A stretch of 64,000 nt of DNA from Mycolicibacterium frederiksbergense (GCF_012223425.1 NZ_CP038799.1:3890249-3954248); one strand, 5' to 3'. Counted from the first letter of the stretch, positions 50,690-60,507 are shown. Translations and numbers: made by a program. The notes: generated by a model not told the origin, from the sequence alone.

Positions 50690-51673
50690 CTAGCTCGCGG
50701 TCACCACGATGGGTGCGGGGACCCCGGTTGTGCGGCGCCAGAGCCGGGTCACGTTGCCGATCCGGGCCAGCAACGAGCTGTCCTCGTCGGTGCGCGATTC
50801 CAGCGCCGCCTCCATCGGTGCGTCAGATACGAAGTCGCCCAGCGCATTACACAACGCGGGCAGCAGCTGCTTTGCCGCAAGCTGGTAGCCCGCACCCGAC
50901 GGGTGGAACATGTCCTGCGAGAACAGCACCTCGGGCGCCTTGTAGAACTCCGGTGCCAGCAGGTCAGAGAACGGCACCGGCACCCCGCCGGCCGCCCGCA
51001 CCTCGGCCGCCTGGGCGCGCGCCAGGCGCAGTCCCTGGCTGCGCGTCACCCAGCGCAGCGGCTGCGGGATCGCCTTGATGACGCCGAAGTCGGGGCAGGT
51101 CCCGACGACCACCACCGCGCCCGCGGCCCGCAGGCGCTGCACGGCCCGGCCGACGCGGCGCGCCGAGGGCCAGGTCCCATTGGGTTTGGTGATGTCATTG
51201 GCCCCGATCATGATCACCGCGGCATCCGGCGGCGGGCCGGCGACGAACATCGCGTCGATCTGACCCGACAGTCCCTTGGAGGTCGCGCCGACGATGGCCT
51301 TGGTGCTCAACCGGATCCGTTGACCGGATTCTTCGGCGAGACCGCGGGCCAGCAGCACCCCGGGCACCTCGTCGGCGCAGGAACTGCCGTATCCGGTGGC
51401 GGTCGAGTCGCCGAAGATCATCAGGTGCAGGTCGAACGGGACATCGCGGGTCCAGCGTTGCACCGGGCCGCCGCCGGCCACGTACACGCCATCGGCGCGG
51501 GGCGGGACGTCCCAGGATTTGGGGATGACCTGGCGGGCTTGGTCGGCCTGCCCGCTCAGTAGGTTCCGGGCCCCGACATAGGCCGAACCCGTCGATGCCA
51601 AGGCGGCGGCCGCCAGGGCGATGGTCGATCCGCGACTGCCCACGAAAACGATATTAGGAGCCGATTTCGGCAT
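50690..51673 (-). CDS. GDSL/SGNH-family esterase (Rv1075c-like)
   Basis: A 327-residue exported-type esterase. The N-terminal hydrophobic segment (STIALAAAALASTGSAYVGA) is a signal or anchor. The SGNH boxes are GDSTATGYGSS (nucleophile Ser, about residue 90), GANDITKP (Asn, about 165) and SQDMFHPSGAGYQLAAK (Asp and His, about 260). Cleaves acyl esters at the cell envelope. ATG 51673 is preferred over the extended frame to 51808. Confidence 0.88.
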   Translation of the reverse strand: MPKSAPNIVFVGSRGSTIALAAAALASTGSAYVGARNLLSGQADQARQVIPKSWDVPPRADGVYVAGGGPVQRWTRDVPFDLHLMIFGDSTATGYGSSCADEVPGVLLARGLAEESGQRIRLSTKAIVGATSKGLSGQIDAMFVAGPPPDAAVIMIGANDITKPNGTWPSARRVGRAVQRLRAAGAVVVVGTCPDFGVIKAIPQPLRWVTRSQGLRLARAQAAEVRAAGGVPVPFSDLLAPEFYKAPEVLFSQDMFHPSGAGYQLAAKQLLPALCNALGDFVSDAPMEAALESRTDEDSSLLARIGNVTRLWRRTTGVPAPIVVTAS

Positions 51674-51840
51674 TGTCAGTGTTGCGGGCGGCCAGGCGCG
51701 GTCACGGTGGGGTATCAAGTCCGGAACCAAACGGATTCTTTGATTGTTGAACCTATTGACGCAGGGGCAAGCTAAGTTACCCCGGTTGGCTAAGTAAATT
51801 ATCAGCAACGGGTACTACAACGGCGTAGGAAGTGGTGGCG

Positions 51841-52887
51841 ATGACGGCACCAAGCAAGGTCTCAGGCTCACCGCATGCAGCGATAAGCCCAGCTAGAGCG
51901 CGGCAATCTCGCCGATTCCCGGTCGGGGACTGGCGACCGGTCGAGGTCGTCGAGGACGGTGCCAGCATCGCGGGCCGGATCGCCGGGCTAGTTGCCATGA
52001 TGACCATCAGGCCAACTCTGGCAATCGGCAGTCACATCCCCAAACTGCCCTGGCCGTTCGGCCTGCTGGATTTCGCCGCCCGGGTTCTGCGCCCAGCACC
52101 GGGCACGGTGCGAGCCACGATCGCGCTGCCGCACTGCACCGCGCAGTTGGTGCGCGCGGCCGGGGTGCTGCCCGCCGACGGGAAACGCAGCGTCGTCCTC
52201 TACCTGCACGGCGGCGCCTTCCTCACCTGCGGGGTGAACACCCATGGCCGGCTGACGACCGAGCTGTCCCGGTTCGCCGACAGCCCGGTGTTCGTCGTGA
52301 ACTACCGGATGATCCCGAAGCACTCGATCGGGGTGGCTCTCGACGACTGTTACGACGCGTACAAGTGGCTGCGGCTGACCGGTTACGCCCCCGAGAACAT
52401 CGTGCTGGCCGGTGACTCGGCCGGTGGCTACCTGGCGCTGGCACTGGCGCAGCGGTTGCAGGCCGAGGGAAGCGATGCCGAGATGCCCGCCGCCGTTGTC
52501 ACCATGTCCCCGCTGTTCGAGATCGACAACACGAACCGCGCCCAGCACCCGAACGCGCGCACCGATGCGATGTTCCCGCCGAAGGCGTTCGAAGCCCTGG
52601 TCGACATGATCGACGGCGCGGCCAAGCGCCACGGCGAGGAGATCTACGAGCCGCTGGAGCACATCGAGCCGGGGCTGCCCCGCACGCTGATCCATGTGTC
52701 CGGGTCGGAGGTCCTGCTCAATGACGCGCGCAAGGCCGCCCGGATGCTGGCCGAGGCCGGAGTTCCGGTCGAGGTGCGTATCTGGCCCGGTCAGATGCAC
52801 GTATTCCAGCTGTGCGCACCCGTCGTCAGCGAGGCGACGCGCTCGCTGCGCCAGATCGGTGACTACATTCGTGAGGCGACGTGGTGA
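51841..52887 (+). CDS. lipU: Alpha/beta hydrolase, hormone-sensitive-lipase family LipU
   Basis: A 348-residue esterase/lipase. The oxyanion motif LYLHGGAFLTCGV (about residue 121), the nucleophile in LAGDSAGGYLALALA (about 195), the Asp in SGSEVLLNDARKAARML (about 290) and the His in PGQMHVFQLCAPV (about 320) are all visible. The sequence and place match LipU (Rv1076). It starts 167 bp from the GDSL gene, divergently. GTGs at 51832 and 51835 are alternatives. Confidence 0.9.
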   Translation: MTAPSKVSGSPHAAISPARARQSRRFPVGDWRPVEVVEDGASIAGRIAGLVAMMTIRPTLAIGSHIPKLPWPFGLLDFAARVLRPAPGTVRATIALPHCTAQLVRAAGVLPADGKRSVVLYLHGGAFLTCGVNTHGRLTTELSRFADSPVFVVNYRMIPKHSIGVALDDCYDAYKWLRLTGYAPENIVLAGDSAGGYLALALAQRLQAEGSDAEMPAAVVTMSPLFEIDNTNRAQHPNARTDAMFPPKAFEALVDMIDGAAKRHGEEIYEPLEHIEPGLPRTLIHVSGSEVLLNDARKAARMLAEAGVPVEVRIWPGQMHVFQLCAPVVSEATRSLRQIGDYIREATW

Positions 52888-52916
52888 GTTGATCACCGGC
52901 CTGAGACGATGGTGTT

Positions 52917-54311
52917 ATGCGTATCGCCAGGCACATCAGTGAGCTCATCGGCAATACCCCGTTGGTCCAGCTGAACTCGGTGGTTGCACCGGGGTCGGCC
53001 CTGGTCGCGGCGAAGATCGAGTACCTCAACCCGGGCGGCAGCGCCAAGGATCGCATCGCGATCAAGATGATCGACGCCGCCGAGGCATCCGGGGAGCTCA
53101 AACCCGGCGGCACCATCGTCGAACCCACCTCCGGCAATACCGGTGTCGGGCTGGCCCTGGTCGCTCAGCAGCGCGGCTACCGGTGTGTCTTCGTCTGCCC
53201 GGACAAGGTCAGCGAGGACAAGCGCAACGTGCTGCGGGCCTACGGCGCCGAGGTGGTGGTGTGCCCGACCGCCGTCGCCCCCGATGATCCGGCGAGCTAC
53301 TACAGCGTGTCCAACCGGCTGGTCGAGGAGATCGACGGTGCCTGGAAGCCCGACCAGTACTCGAACCCGATGGGCCCGGAGAGCCACTACGAGACCACCG
53401 GCCCGGAGATCTGGGCAGACACCGATGGCAAGATCACGCACTTCGTCGCGGGGGTAGGCACCGGCGGGACCATCACCGGCACCGGCCGTTACCTCAAGGA
53501 GGTGTCGGACGGTCGCGTACAGATCATCGGTGCCGACCCGGAGGGCTCGGTGTACTCGGGCGGTACCGGTCGTCCCTATCTCGTGGAGGGCGTCGGTGAG
53601 GATTTCTGGCCCAGCGCATACGATCCCGCCGTCCCGGACCGGATCATCGCCGTCTCCGACGCGGATTCCTTCGAGATGACCCGGCGGCTGGCCCGCGAGG
53701 AGGCGCTGCTGGTCGGCGGGTCGTGCGGGATGGCCGCGGTGGCCGCGCTGAAGGTGGCCGAGGAGGCCGGACCCGACGCGTTGGTGGTGGTGCTGCTCCC
53801 CGACGGCGGGCGCGGTTACCTGTCAAAGGTTTTCAACGACGCATGGATGTCGTCCTACGGCTTCCTGCGCAGCCGGCTGGACGGTTCGGTCGAGGATGTC
53901 ACCGTCGGAGAGGTGTTGCGCCGCAAGTCCGGTGCGCTGCCGGACCTGGTGCATACCCATCCGTCCGAGACGGTGCGTGACGCGATCAGCATCCTGCGCG
54001 AATACGGGGTGTCGCAGATGCCGGTGGTGGGTGCCGAGCCGCCGGTGATGGCCGGCGAGGTTGCCGGAAGTGTGTCCGAAAGGGAGCTGCTCTCAGCGGT
54101 TTTCGAAGGGCGAGCAAAGCTGGCGGACGCCGTGGCACTGCACATGAGTGAGCCCTTGCCGCTCATCGGATCCGGTGAGCTGCTCGGTACCGCGGCAAAA
54201 GAGCTGCGCGACTGCGACGCCGTCATGGTGGTCGAGGACGGCAAGCCGATCGGCGTGCTCACTCGCCACGACCTGTTGGGATCGCTGTCCGAGGGTGCTC
54301 CGCAGCGCTGA
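52917..54311 (+). CDS. cbs: Cystathionine beta-synthase
   Basis: A 464-residue PLP enzyme that condenses serine with homocysteine to cystathionine in reverse transsulfuration. The Schiff-base Lys is in NPGGSAKDRIAIKMID (about residue 44), EPTSGNTGVGLALVAQQRGY binds phosphate (about 73), and GVGTGGTITGTGRYLKE is the second loop (about 180). Two CBS domains follow (HTHPSETVRDAISILREYGV and CDAVMVVEDGKPIGVLTRHD). Linked to metB downstream, matching Rv1077-Rv1079. Confidence 0.95.
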   Translation: MRIARHISELIGNTPLVQLNSVVAPGSALVAAKIEYLNPGGSAKDRIAIKMIDAAEASGELKPGGTIVEPTSGNTGVGLALVAQQRGYRCVFVCPDKVSEDKRNVLRAYGAEVVVCPTAVAPDDPASYYSVSNRLVEEIDGAWKPDQYSNPMGPESHYETTGPEIWADTDGKITHFVAGVGTGGTITGTGRYLKEVSDGRVQIIGADPEGSVYSGGTGRPYLVEGVGEDFWPSAYDPAVPDRIIAVSDADSFEMTRRLAREEALLVGGSCGMAAVAALKVAEEAGPDALVVVLLPDGGRGYLSKVFNDAWMSSYGFLRSRLDGSVEDVTVGEVLRRKSGALPDLVHTHPSETVRDAISILREYGVSQMPVVGAEPPVMAGEVAGSVSERELLSAVFEGRAKLADAVALHMSEPLPLIGSGELLGTAAKELRDCDAVMVVEDGKPIGVLTRHDLLGSLSEGAPQR

Positions 54312-54465
54312 CCGGGCAAATCGCACTGATTGCGTTGGCAAACAAGGCTTCCGTCGGTGCCGTATCCAGTAGATGAAGTTGGCGCGAGCGACGCCAAACG
54401 GTGCACGTTCTCAGGTAGGGTTACTCGCCGCAGGGCCAGCTAGTTTCCTCACCTGGAAGGCGCCA

Positions 54466-55092
54466 ATGACCGAGCAACCGCCACCACCTCCCGGGAATTA
54501 CCCGCCGCCTCCGCCTCCGCCGCCCGGTGGTTATCCGCCGCCTCCGCAGGGTGGATTTCCGCCCCCACCTCCGCCTCCCGGCGGGGGATACGGCGGACCG
54601 CCCCCCGGCGGGGGACTGCCCAAAGAGGCCTACACACCGTGGTTGACCCGGGTGCTGGCGTGGATCATCGACATCATCCCGGTGGCGATCCTGGAGGGCA
54701 TCGGCTACGGCCTGCTGCTCGGAACCCGAGAGACGGTGTGTGTCACCGATACCTCGGAATACGACCTCGGTGAGTTCTGTGCCACCGGCGCCTCGACGCT
54801 GGGCCAGGTATCGTTCGCGATCACCTGGATTCTGGCGCTCGCCTACATCATCTGGAACTACGGCTACCGGCAGGGCACGACCGGGTCGAGCATCGGCAAG
54901 AGCATCCTGAAGTTCAAGGTTGTCAGCGAAAACACCGGCCAGCCAATAGGATTCGGTATGTCCATCGTGCGGCAGCTGGCGCACGTGGTGGACGCCGTCA
55001 TCTGCTACATCGGCTACCTGTTCCCGCTGTGGGACGCCAAGCGCCAGACGATCGCCGACAAGATCATCAAGACGGTCTGTCTGCCGCTCTGA
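54466..55092 (+). CDS. pra: Proline-rich antigen homologue (Pra), RDD-family membrane protein
   Basis: A 208-residue protein. The N-terminal 50 residues are a Pro/Gly/Tyr-rich repeat (GNYPPPPPPPPGGYPPPPQ). The remainder is an RDD domain with three or four membrane helices: PWLTRVLAWIIDIIPVAILE (R-D), AITWILALAYIIWNYGYR and KSILKFKVVSENTGQPIGFG. It matches Pra (Rv1078), a known surface antigen family of unclear function. It is followed by two related proline-rich genes. Confidence 0.88.
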   Translation: MTEQPPPPPGNYPPPPPPPPGGYPPPPQGGFPPPPPPPGGGYGGPPPGGGLPKEAYTPWLTRVLAWIIDIIPVAILEGIGYGLLLGTRETVCVTDTSEYDLGEFCATGASTLGQVSFAITWILALAYIIWNYGYRQGTTGSSIGKSILKFKVVSENTGQPIGFGMSIVRQLAHVVDAVICYIGYLFPLWDAKRQTIADKIIKTVCLPL

Positions 55093-55191
55093 CATCGACC
55101 GCAGCAGCAGGATTCCCGGAAGCGCCGGCCCGCGGATTGACTTCTGCAGGCCGGTGTTTCACTCTCCGCCACAACGCAAAGAGAAGGTGAC

Positions 55192-56162
55192 ATGACTCAA
55201 CCACCACCCCCGCCGGGCGGATTCCCGCCACCCCCGGAGGACAGCCCGCCCCGGGCGGATACCCGCCCCCGCAAGGCAATTACCCGCCGCCGCCGGGCGC
55301 TTACCCGCCGCCGGGTAGCTACCCGCCACCTCCGGGGAACTACCCGCCGCCGCAAGGCAGTTACCCGCCGCCGGGTGCTTACCCACCGCCTCCGGGGAAC
55401 TACCCGCCGCAGCAAGGCAATTACCCGCCGCCGGGCTACCCGATGCCGGGGCCGCCCGGATTCGGCGCACCTGCCTACCGGGTCGGCGACGCGGTCTCCT
55501 GGGCGTGGAACAAGTTCAGCAAGAACGCTGCGGCCATCCTGGTTCCCACCTTGGTGTTTGGTGTGGTCTATGCGGTGCTGCAGGGCGTGATTCAAACGAT
55601 CTCCACGGCATTCAGCACCGTGGACAGCTCGTCCTACGGCGACGGTTATTCGGCCAGCATCTCGATGGGTCTCGGCGGCATCGTCGTCTCCGTCATCGGC
55701 GGCATCGTCACGGTGATCGTGGCGGCAGTGGTCCAGTCGGCCTATATCGGCGGCATGCTCGACATCGCCAACGGCCAACCGGTGGAGATCGGATCGTTCT
55801 TCAAACCGCGGAATGTCGTCAACGTCATCATCGCGTCGGTCCTGTCCAGCATCATCGTGGCGATCGGTGTGTTGCTGTGCATCGTGCCCGGCGTGATCGC
55901 CACCATCATGCTGTTCTTCACCACGGCCGTCGTCGTCGATCGCAACGTGTCAGGTATCGACGGGCTGAGCACCAGCTTCAACATGGCCAAGGCCAACTTC
56001 GGCCCGGTGGCACTCACCTGGTTGACCACCATCGGTATCGGCATCCTGGGTGTGCTGGCGTGTCTGGTCGGCTTGATCGTCGCGTACCCGGTGATCGCAC
56101 TGGTGACGGTGTACGCCTACCGCAAGCTGAGCGGGGGCTTCGTCGCGCCGCTGACACCGTAG
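55192..56162 (+). CDS. Proline-rich integral membrane protein, frameshifted N-terminus (copy 1)
   Basis: The gene starts at ATG 55192 with gagaaggtgac upstream. After MTQPPPPPGGFPPPP the frame is lost at a C-run (55229-55235). The downstream frame encodes YPPPQGNY-like repeats and then a membrane domain beginning YRVGDAVSWAWNKFSKNAAA with about six hydrophobic helices (VLVPTLVFGVVYAVLQGVI onward). That frame has no upstream start of its own, but ATG 55443 lies in it. One missing C would restore one ORF of about 323 codons. Function unknown. It may be a real defect or an assembly error. Confidence 0.7.
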
Positions 56163-56292
56163 TGATCATGAAAGTGATCATGAAAGCCGCAGGCGGGCCG
56201 GAGTGTCATAGGCTCACTGCAGGCATCGGCCCGCGCAGATCCTGCGCGGCCCGGAGTTTCACTGTCAGCTACCAGTCCCACGAGAAGGTGAC

Positions 56293-57307
56293 ATGACTCA
56301 ACCACCCACCCCGCCGGGCGGATTCCCGCCACCCCCGAGAACGTCCCACCCCGGGCGGCTATCCGCCTCCGGGTAATTACCCACCGCCGCAAGGCAACTA
56401 CCCGCCACCGCAAGGCGATTACCCGCCGCCTCCGCAGGGCAACTACCCGCCTCCGCCGCAGGGCGGCTATCCGCCACCGCCGCAGGGTGGCTACCCACCA
56501 CCCCCGCAGGGCGGCTACCCCCCGCCGCCTCCGCCGCAGGGCGGCTACGCGCCCCCGCCGCCGGCCGGATACCCGCCGGCGGGCTATCCCGGCGGGCCGG
56601 CGCAGTACAGCGTCGGCGATGCGTTCTCGTGGGCGTGGAACAAGTTCAGCAAGAACGCCGCCGCGCTGATCGTCCCGACGCTGGTGTACGCCCTCATCGT
56701 GGGCATCGTCGGCGGCATCGTCTACGGCCTGGCGTTCGCGCTGGCGCCCAGCGGCGTGACGACCTACGACTCCTACGATTCGGGCTTCAGCTACGAGTAC
56801 AGCGCCGGATTCGGGGTGGCCAGTTTCATCGTGCTCGCTCTCGGCGGCCTGATCCTGCTGGTGCTGCTGGCGGCGATCTCGTCGGCCTATATCGGCGGCA
56901 TCCTGGACATCGCCAACGGCGTTCCGGTGACGGCAGGCTCGTTCTTCAAGCCGAGGCTCATCGGACCCGTCATCATCGCCACCGTGCTCGTCGGTGTCGC
57001 GACGGCGATCGGCAACGCGCTGTGCTATCTGCCCGGTCTGATCGTGTCGATCTTCGCGTTCTTCACCACCGTCGCACTGCTGGACCGCAACCTCTCGGCC
57101 ATCGACGCGATCAAGGCGAGCATCGACATCACCAAGAACAACTTCGTCCAGGTGCTGATCACCTGGCTGTTGTTCGCGGTGATCATCTTCGTCGGATCGC
57201 TGCTGTGCGGTATCGGCATCATCGTGGCCGCCCCGGTCGCGATCCTGTTCGAGGTCTACGCATTCCGGCGGCTCACCGGTGGACAGGTCGCACCGCTGAC
57301 GCCGTAG
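56293..57307 (+). CDS. Proline-rich integral membrane protein, frameshifted N-terminus (copy 2)
   Basis: A tandem relative of copy 1: same leader (gagaaggtgacatgactcaa), same MTQPP start, and the same YxVGDAxSWAWNKFSKNAAA domain, followed by LIVPTLVYALIVGIVGGIVY and three or more helices. After GGFPPPP the ATG frame leaves the proline repeat at the C-run near 56331-56335. The downstream reading (QGGYPPPPQGGYPPPPQG repeats, then the membrane domain to 57307) needs a net +1 shift. The two copies need different corrections, so a shared systematic error is not certain. Confidence 0.7.
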
Positions 57308-57323
57308 TCATCGCAACGCGAGG

Positions 57324-57371
57324 AACGGGGCGGCCGCCGGGGCTGAAAAGCGGCGGACGCCCCGTTTCGTT
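57324..57371 (+). terminator. Intrinsic terminator before metB
   Basis: The arms aacggggcg (57324-57332) and cgccccgtt (57358-57366) with an inner gccgcc/ggcgg are followed by tcgtttt. It separates the proline-rich membrane genes from metB. Confidence 0.75.
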
Positions 57372-57399
57372 TTCGCCGGACCCCACTACCCTGGTCCGC

Positions 57400-58572
57400 A
57401 TGGGTGAACAGCGCAGCGCGCACGACGCACACCGGTGGCAGGGTCTGGCGACCCGGGCCATCCACGCCGGGTTCCGGCCCGACCCGGCCACCGGCGCCGT
57501 CAACGCCCCGATCTACGCCAGTTCCACCTTCGCCCAGGACGGGGTGGGCGGGCTGCGCGGTGGCTACGAGTACGCCCGCACCGGCAACCCGACCCGCGCC
57601 GCGCTGGAGGCCTCGTTGGCCGCCGTCGAGCAGGCGGACTACGGCCGCGCCTTCGCCTCGGGCATGGCGGCCACCGACTGTGCGCTGCGCGCCGTACTGC
57701 GTCCGGGTGATCACGTCGTCATCCCCGATGACGCCTACGGTGGCACCTTCCGCCTCATCGACAAGGTGTTCACCCAGTGGGGGATTCACTACACGCCGGT
57801 GGCGCTGAGTGATCTGGACGCGGTCACGGCCGCGATCACCGAGAACACCAAGCTGGTCTGGGTCGAAACGCCCACCAACCCGCTGCTGTCCATCGCCGAT
57901 ATCGCCGGGATCTCCGAGATTTCCCGCCGGGCGGGCGCGAAGTTGCTGGTGGACAACACCTTTGCCTCGCCAGCGCTGCAGCAGCCGCTGACCCTCGGCG
58001 CCGATATCGTGTTGCACTCGACGACGAAGTACATCGGCGGGCATTCCGACGTCGTCGGCGGTGCGCTGCTGACCAGTGACGAGGAACTCGACACCGCGTT
58101 CGCGTTCCTGCAGAACGGCGCGGGCGCTGTGCCCGGCCCGTTCGATGCCTACCTGACCATGCGTGGCCTCAAGACCCTGGTGCTGCGCATGCAACGGCAC
58201 AGCGAGAACGCCGCCAAGGTGGCCGAGTTCCTGGCCGAGCACCCGGCGATCGACACGGTGCTCTATCCCGGGCTGCCCAGCCATCCCAACCACGAGGTGG
58301 CGGCGACTCAGATGTCCGGTTTCGGCGGCATGGTGTCGGTGCGACTGCGCGGCGGGCGTACCGCCGCCCAGGATTTCTGTGCTCGGACGGAGATCTTCAT
58401 TCTCGCCGAATCGTTGGGCGGTGTGGAGTCGCTGATCGAGCATCCCGGTGCGATGACGCACGCCTCCACCGCCGGATCGCAGCTCGAGGTGCCCGACGAC
58501 CTGGTCCGGCTCTCGGTCGGCATCGAGGAGTCCGCCGACCTGTTGGGCGATCTGGAGCAGGCGCTGCGCTAG
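57400..58572 (+). CDS. metB: Cystathionine gamma-synthase (MetB)
   Basis: A 390-residue PLP enzyme of the Cys/Met metabolism family. It has the tetramer-type N-terminus FRPDPATGAVNAPIYASSTF, YARTGNPTRAALEASLAAVE, the active Lys in VLHSTTKYIGGHSDVVGG (about residue 210) and the C-terminal SLGGVESLIEHPGAMTHAS. It transfers cysteine to an activated homoserine to make cystathionine. The frame opens much further upstream, but the ATG at 57400 is the first likely start after the terminator. It ends overlapping the opposing gene by 4 bp. Confidence 0.92.
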   Translation: MGEQRSAHDAHRWQGLATRAIHAGFRPDPATGAVNAPIYASSTFAQDGVGGLRGGYEYARTGNPTRAALEASLAAVEQADYGRAFASGMAATDCALRAVLRPGDHVVIPDDAYGGTFRLIDKVFTQWGIHYTPVALSDLDAVTAAITENTKLVWVETPTNPLLSIADIAGISEISRRAGAKLLVDNTFASPALQQPLTLGADIVLHSTTKYIGGHSDVVGGALLTSDEELDTAFAFLQNGAGAVPGPFDAYLTMRGLKTLVLRMQRHSENAAKVAEFLAEHPAIDTVLYPGLPSHPNHEVAATQMSGFGGMVSVRLRGGRTAAQDFCARTEIFILAESLGGVESLIEHPGAMTHASTAGSQLEVPDDLVRLSVGIEESADLLGDLEQALR

Positions 58573-59252
58573 GAGCCCAGGGCGGGCCGCAGCGCGGACA
58601 CCGTGACGGCCAGATTGACCTCGGCCAGTGCGGTGGGCGATTCGTCGACCCAGCTGCCCAACGCGATCTCGCCGGCCCGGGCGTGCACCCAGCGCCAACC
58701 GCGGTCATTGAGGCTCAGCAGCGCGCCCAGACCGTCGGTGGCGTGCAGCAACGAGATGATCGCCGCCGTTGGTGGGGCCGGTGGGCGCCGGTCGAACAGG
58801 GCCGACAGCAGCGCCGCCCGGGCCGGGCCGACGCGATCTCGGCTCATCAGCGGATACGCTGATCCTCCGGTGAACCCGACGGCCTTCTTGAAGCCCTTGG
58901 ACGGCAACGGGATCCGCCGGATCTGCCCGCTGCGTTCCAGGTGTGCGACCAGAGCATCCTCGGCGTGTCTGCTCAGCTTGGCGATGGCCGAAGACGGTCG
59001 CAACGGCCGCTGCGAAAGCAGCTGCAGCGCCGGCCCGGTGACGGGATCCAGTGGGCCCGAACCGGTCAAGGCGACGAGACGCCCGGGTTCGACCGGCTCG
59101 CCATCGACGGCGGGCCGGACGCGGCACGCCCAGGCCAGGTCCAGCAGGATGGCCGCGCCGAGCACGCGTTGCCTACGTTGCCGGTCCAGCCCGGGCTGCG
59201 CCGACGCGTTGTCGAGCAGCAGCAGGAACAGGTCCTCGGCGATCTGGGCCAC
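58569..59252 (-). CDS. GPP34 (GOLPH3/Vps74-like) protein
   Basis: A 227-residue soluble protein with the GPP34 domain. It starts MAQIAEDLFLLLLDNASAQP, continues with ILLDLAWACRVRPAVDGEPV and has the loop FTGGSAYPLMSRDR. In eukaryotes this fold binds PI4P and glycosyltransferases; the actinobacterial members are abundant and of unknown function. GTG start at 59252, 35 bp upstream of greA. Its stop overlaps that of metB by 4 bp. Confidence 0.8.
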   Translation of the reverse strand: MAQIAEDLFLLLLDNASAQPGLDRQRRQRVLGAAILLDLAWACRVRPAVDGEPVEPGRLVALTGSGPLDPVTGPALQLLSQRPLRPSSAIAKLSRHAEDALVAHLERSGQIRRIPLPSKGFKKAVGFTGGSAYPLMSRDRVGPARAALLSALFDRRPPAPPTAAIISLLHATDGLGALLSLNDRGWRWVHARAGEIALGSWVDESPTALAEVNLAVTVSALRPALGS

Positions 59253-59287
59253 CGGAGAAACCTATCGTCCCGCCGCGGCGGACGGGC

Positions 59288-59782
59288 TCAGGAGTGGTAC
59301 GGCTCCGCGCTCAGCAAGGTCACCGTGACGGTGCTGCCATTGGGAATCGTGTAGCTGCGGGTATCGCCGACCTTGGCGTCGAGCAGGGCCTCGCCCAGCG
59401 GAGACTTCGGCGAATACACCTCGAGCTTGCCGTCGCTGACGCCCTCCTGGCGGGTGGCGATCAGGAACGTCTCGGTGTCGTCCTTGTCGTCGCCGTACTG
59501 CACCTTCACCACCGAACCGGGCAGTGCGACACCGGACTGCTTGGGTGCCTCGCCGACCTTGGCGTTGTTCAGCAGCTCCTGGAGCTGACGGATGCGCGCT
59601 TCTTCTTGGCCCTGCTGCTCGCGGGCGGCGTGGTAGCCACCGTTCTCGCGCAGGTCGCCCTCTTCACGACGATCGTTGATCTCGGCGGCGATGACGGGAC
59701 GGTTGGCGATCAGCTGGTCCAGCTCCGCCTTCAAACGGTCGAAAGCCTCTTCGGTCAGCCAGGTGACCTGGGTATCGGTCAT
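59288..59782 (-). CDS. greA: Transcription elongation factor GreA
   Basis: A 164-residue cleavage factor that rescues backtracked RNA polymerase. The coiled-coil N-terminal domain has the acidic tip with the Asp-Glu pair EINDRREEGDLRENGGYHAA (about residues 34-53); the C-terminal FKBP-like domain contains YSPKSPLGEALLDAKVGDTR. Length and features are standard. The ATG at 59782 is well separated from the next gene. Confidence 0.95.
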   Translation of the reverse strand: MTDTQVTWLTEEAFDRLKAELDQLIANRPVIAAEINDRREEGDLRENGGYHAAREQQGQEEARIRQLQELLNNAKVGEAPKQSGVALPGSVVKVQYGDDKDDTETFLIATRQEGVSDGKLEVYSPKSPLGEALLDAKVGDTRSYTIPNGSTVTVTLLSAEPYHS

Positions 59783-59986
59783 GTCCTCGCGCTCCTGTCG
59801 TTGATCTTTTCTCGCGCGCTGTATCGCGTGGGAATGTCGTGTATCGCCGCGATCGCAAGCGCCGTGACAGCGCGCTAATGCAGCAATACACGGCTCCAGC
59901 CGGAACCGTGTATTGCCCTAGCTTACCACCGCCGCGTCAACCCGTTTTCACGATTTCGCAGTTCGCTGTTCGTCCCGCGGACGTCT

Positions 59987-60445
59987 CTAGGGTGCCACCA
60001 GATACCCGGGCACGTCGATGCCGCAGCCATAAATATCGCCGACCACCGGCGGTTTCGTGGATTTGACCACCGCGTCGATCACCACCGACGATTCGCTGGA
60101 CGGCGGCACCAGAATCTCCCGGCGGCCGGTCTCGTCGCCGTTGATGGATCGGGCCCGCACGATGCACACCGCGGGTACCGACGGATCGGCGCGGGTGACG
60201 GTGATCGTCACCGCCACGGTCTCGTCGTCGACGATCTTGTAGCCGCCCAGCTCGCCTTTGACATCTCCGGTCCCGAACCGCTGGAACGCGATGAGCGCGA
60301 TCACCACTCCTGCCGTCACAATCAGCAGGAACAACCCGATCACCACTCGGCGACGGGTGCGTCGGGACAACTTCTGCCGCCCGTAACGGGCGGTGGGACG
60401 CTCGATGGTCAAGGTTAAGGGTGCCCGTCGGTCAGTTGGTTCCAC
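59987..60445 (-). CDS. DUF4307 membrane protein (Rv1081c-like)
   Basis: A 152-residue single-pass protein. The basic N-terminus (RYGRQKLSRRTRRRV) is followed by a helix VVIGLFLLIVTAGVVIALIA (about residues 34-53) and an extracytoplasmic beta-rich domain with Cys in AVCIVRARSINGDE and YGCGIDVPGYLVAP. DUF4307 is a conserved mycobacterial family of unknown function. GTG start, divergent from mca with 62 bp between. Confidence 0.82.
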   Translation of the reverse strand: MEPTDRRAPLTLTIERPTARYGRQKLSRRTRRRVVIGLFLLIVTAGVVIALIAFQRFGTGDVKGELGGYKIVDDETVAVTITVTRADPSVPAVCIVRARSINGDETGRREILVPPSSESSVVIDAVVKSTKPPVVGDIYGCGIDVPGYLVAP

Positions 60446-60507
60446 TACAGCTGGAACTATAGAGCGGTGGGCATACGCGAGAGGGACGCCTCGTTGGATC
60501 AGACACG

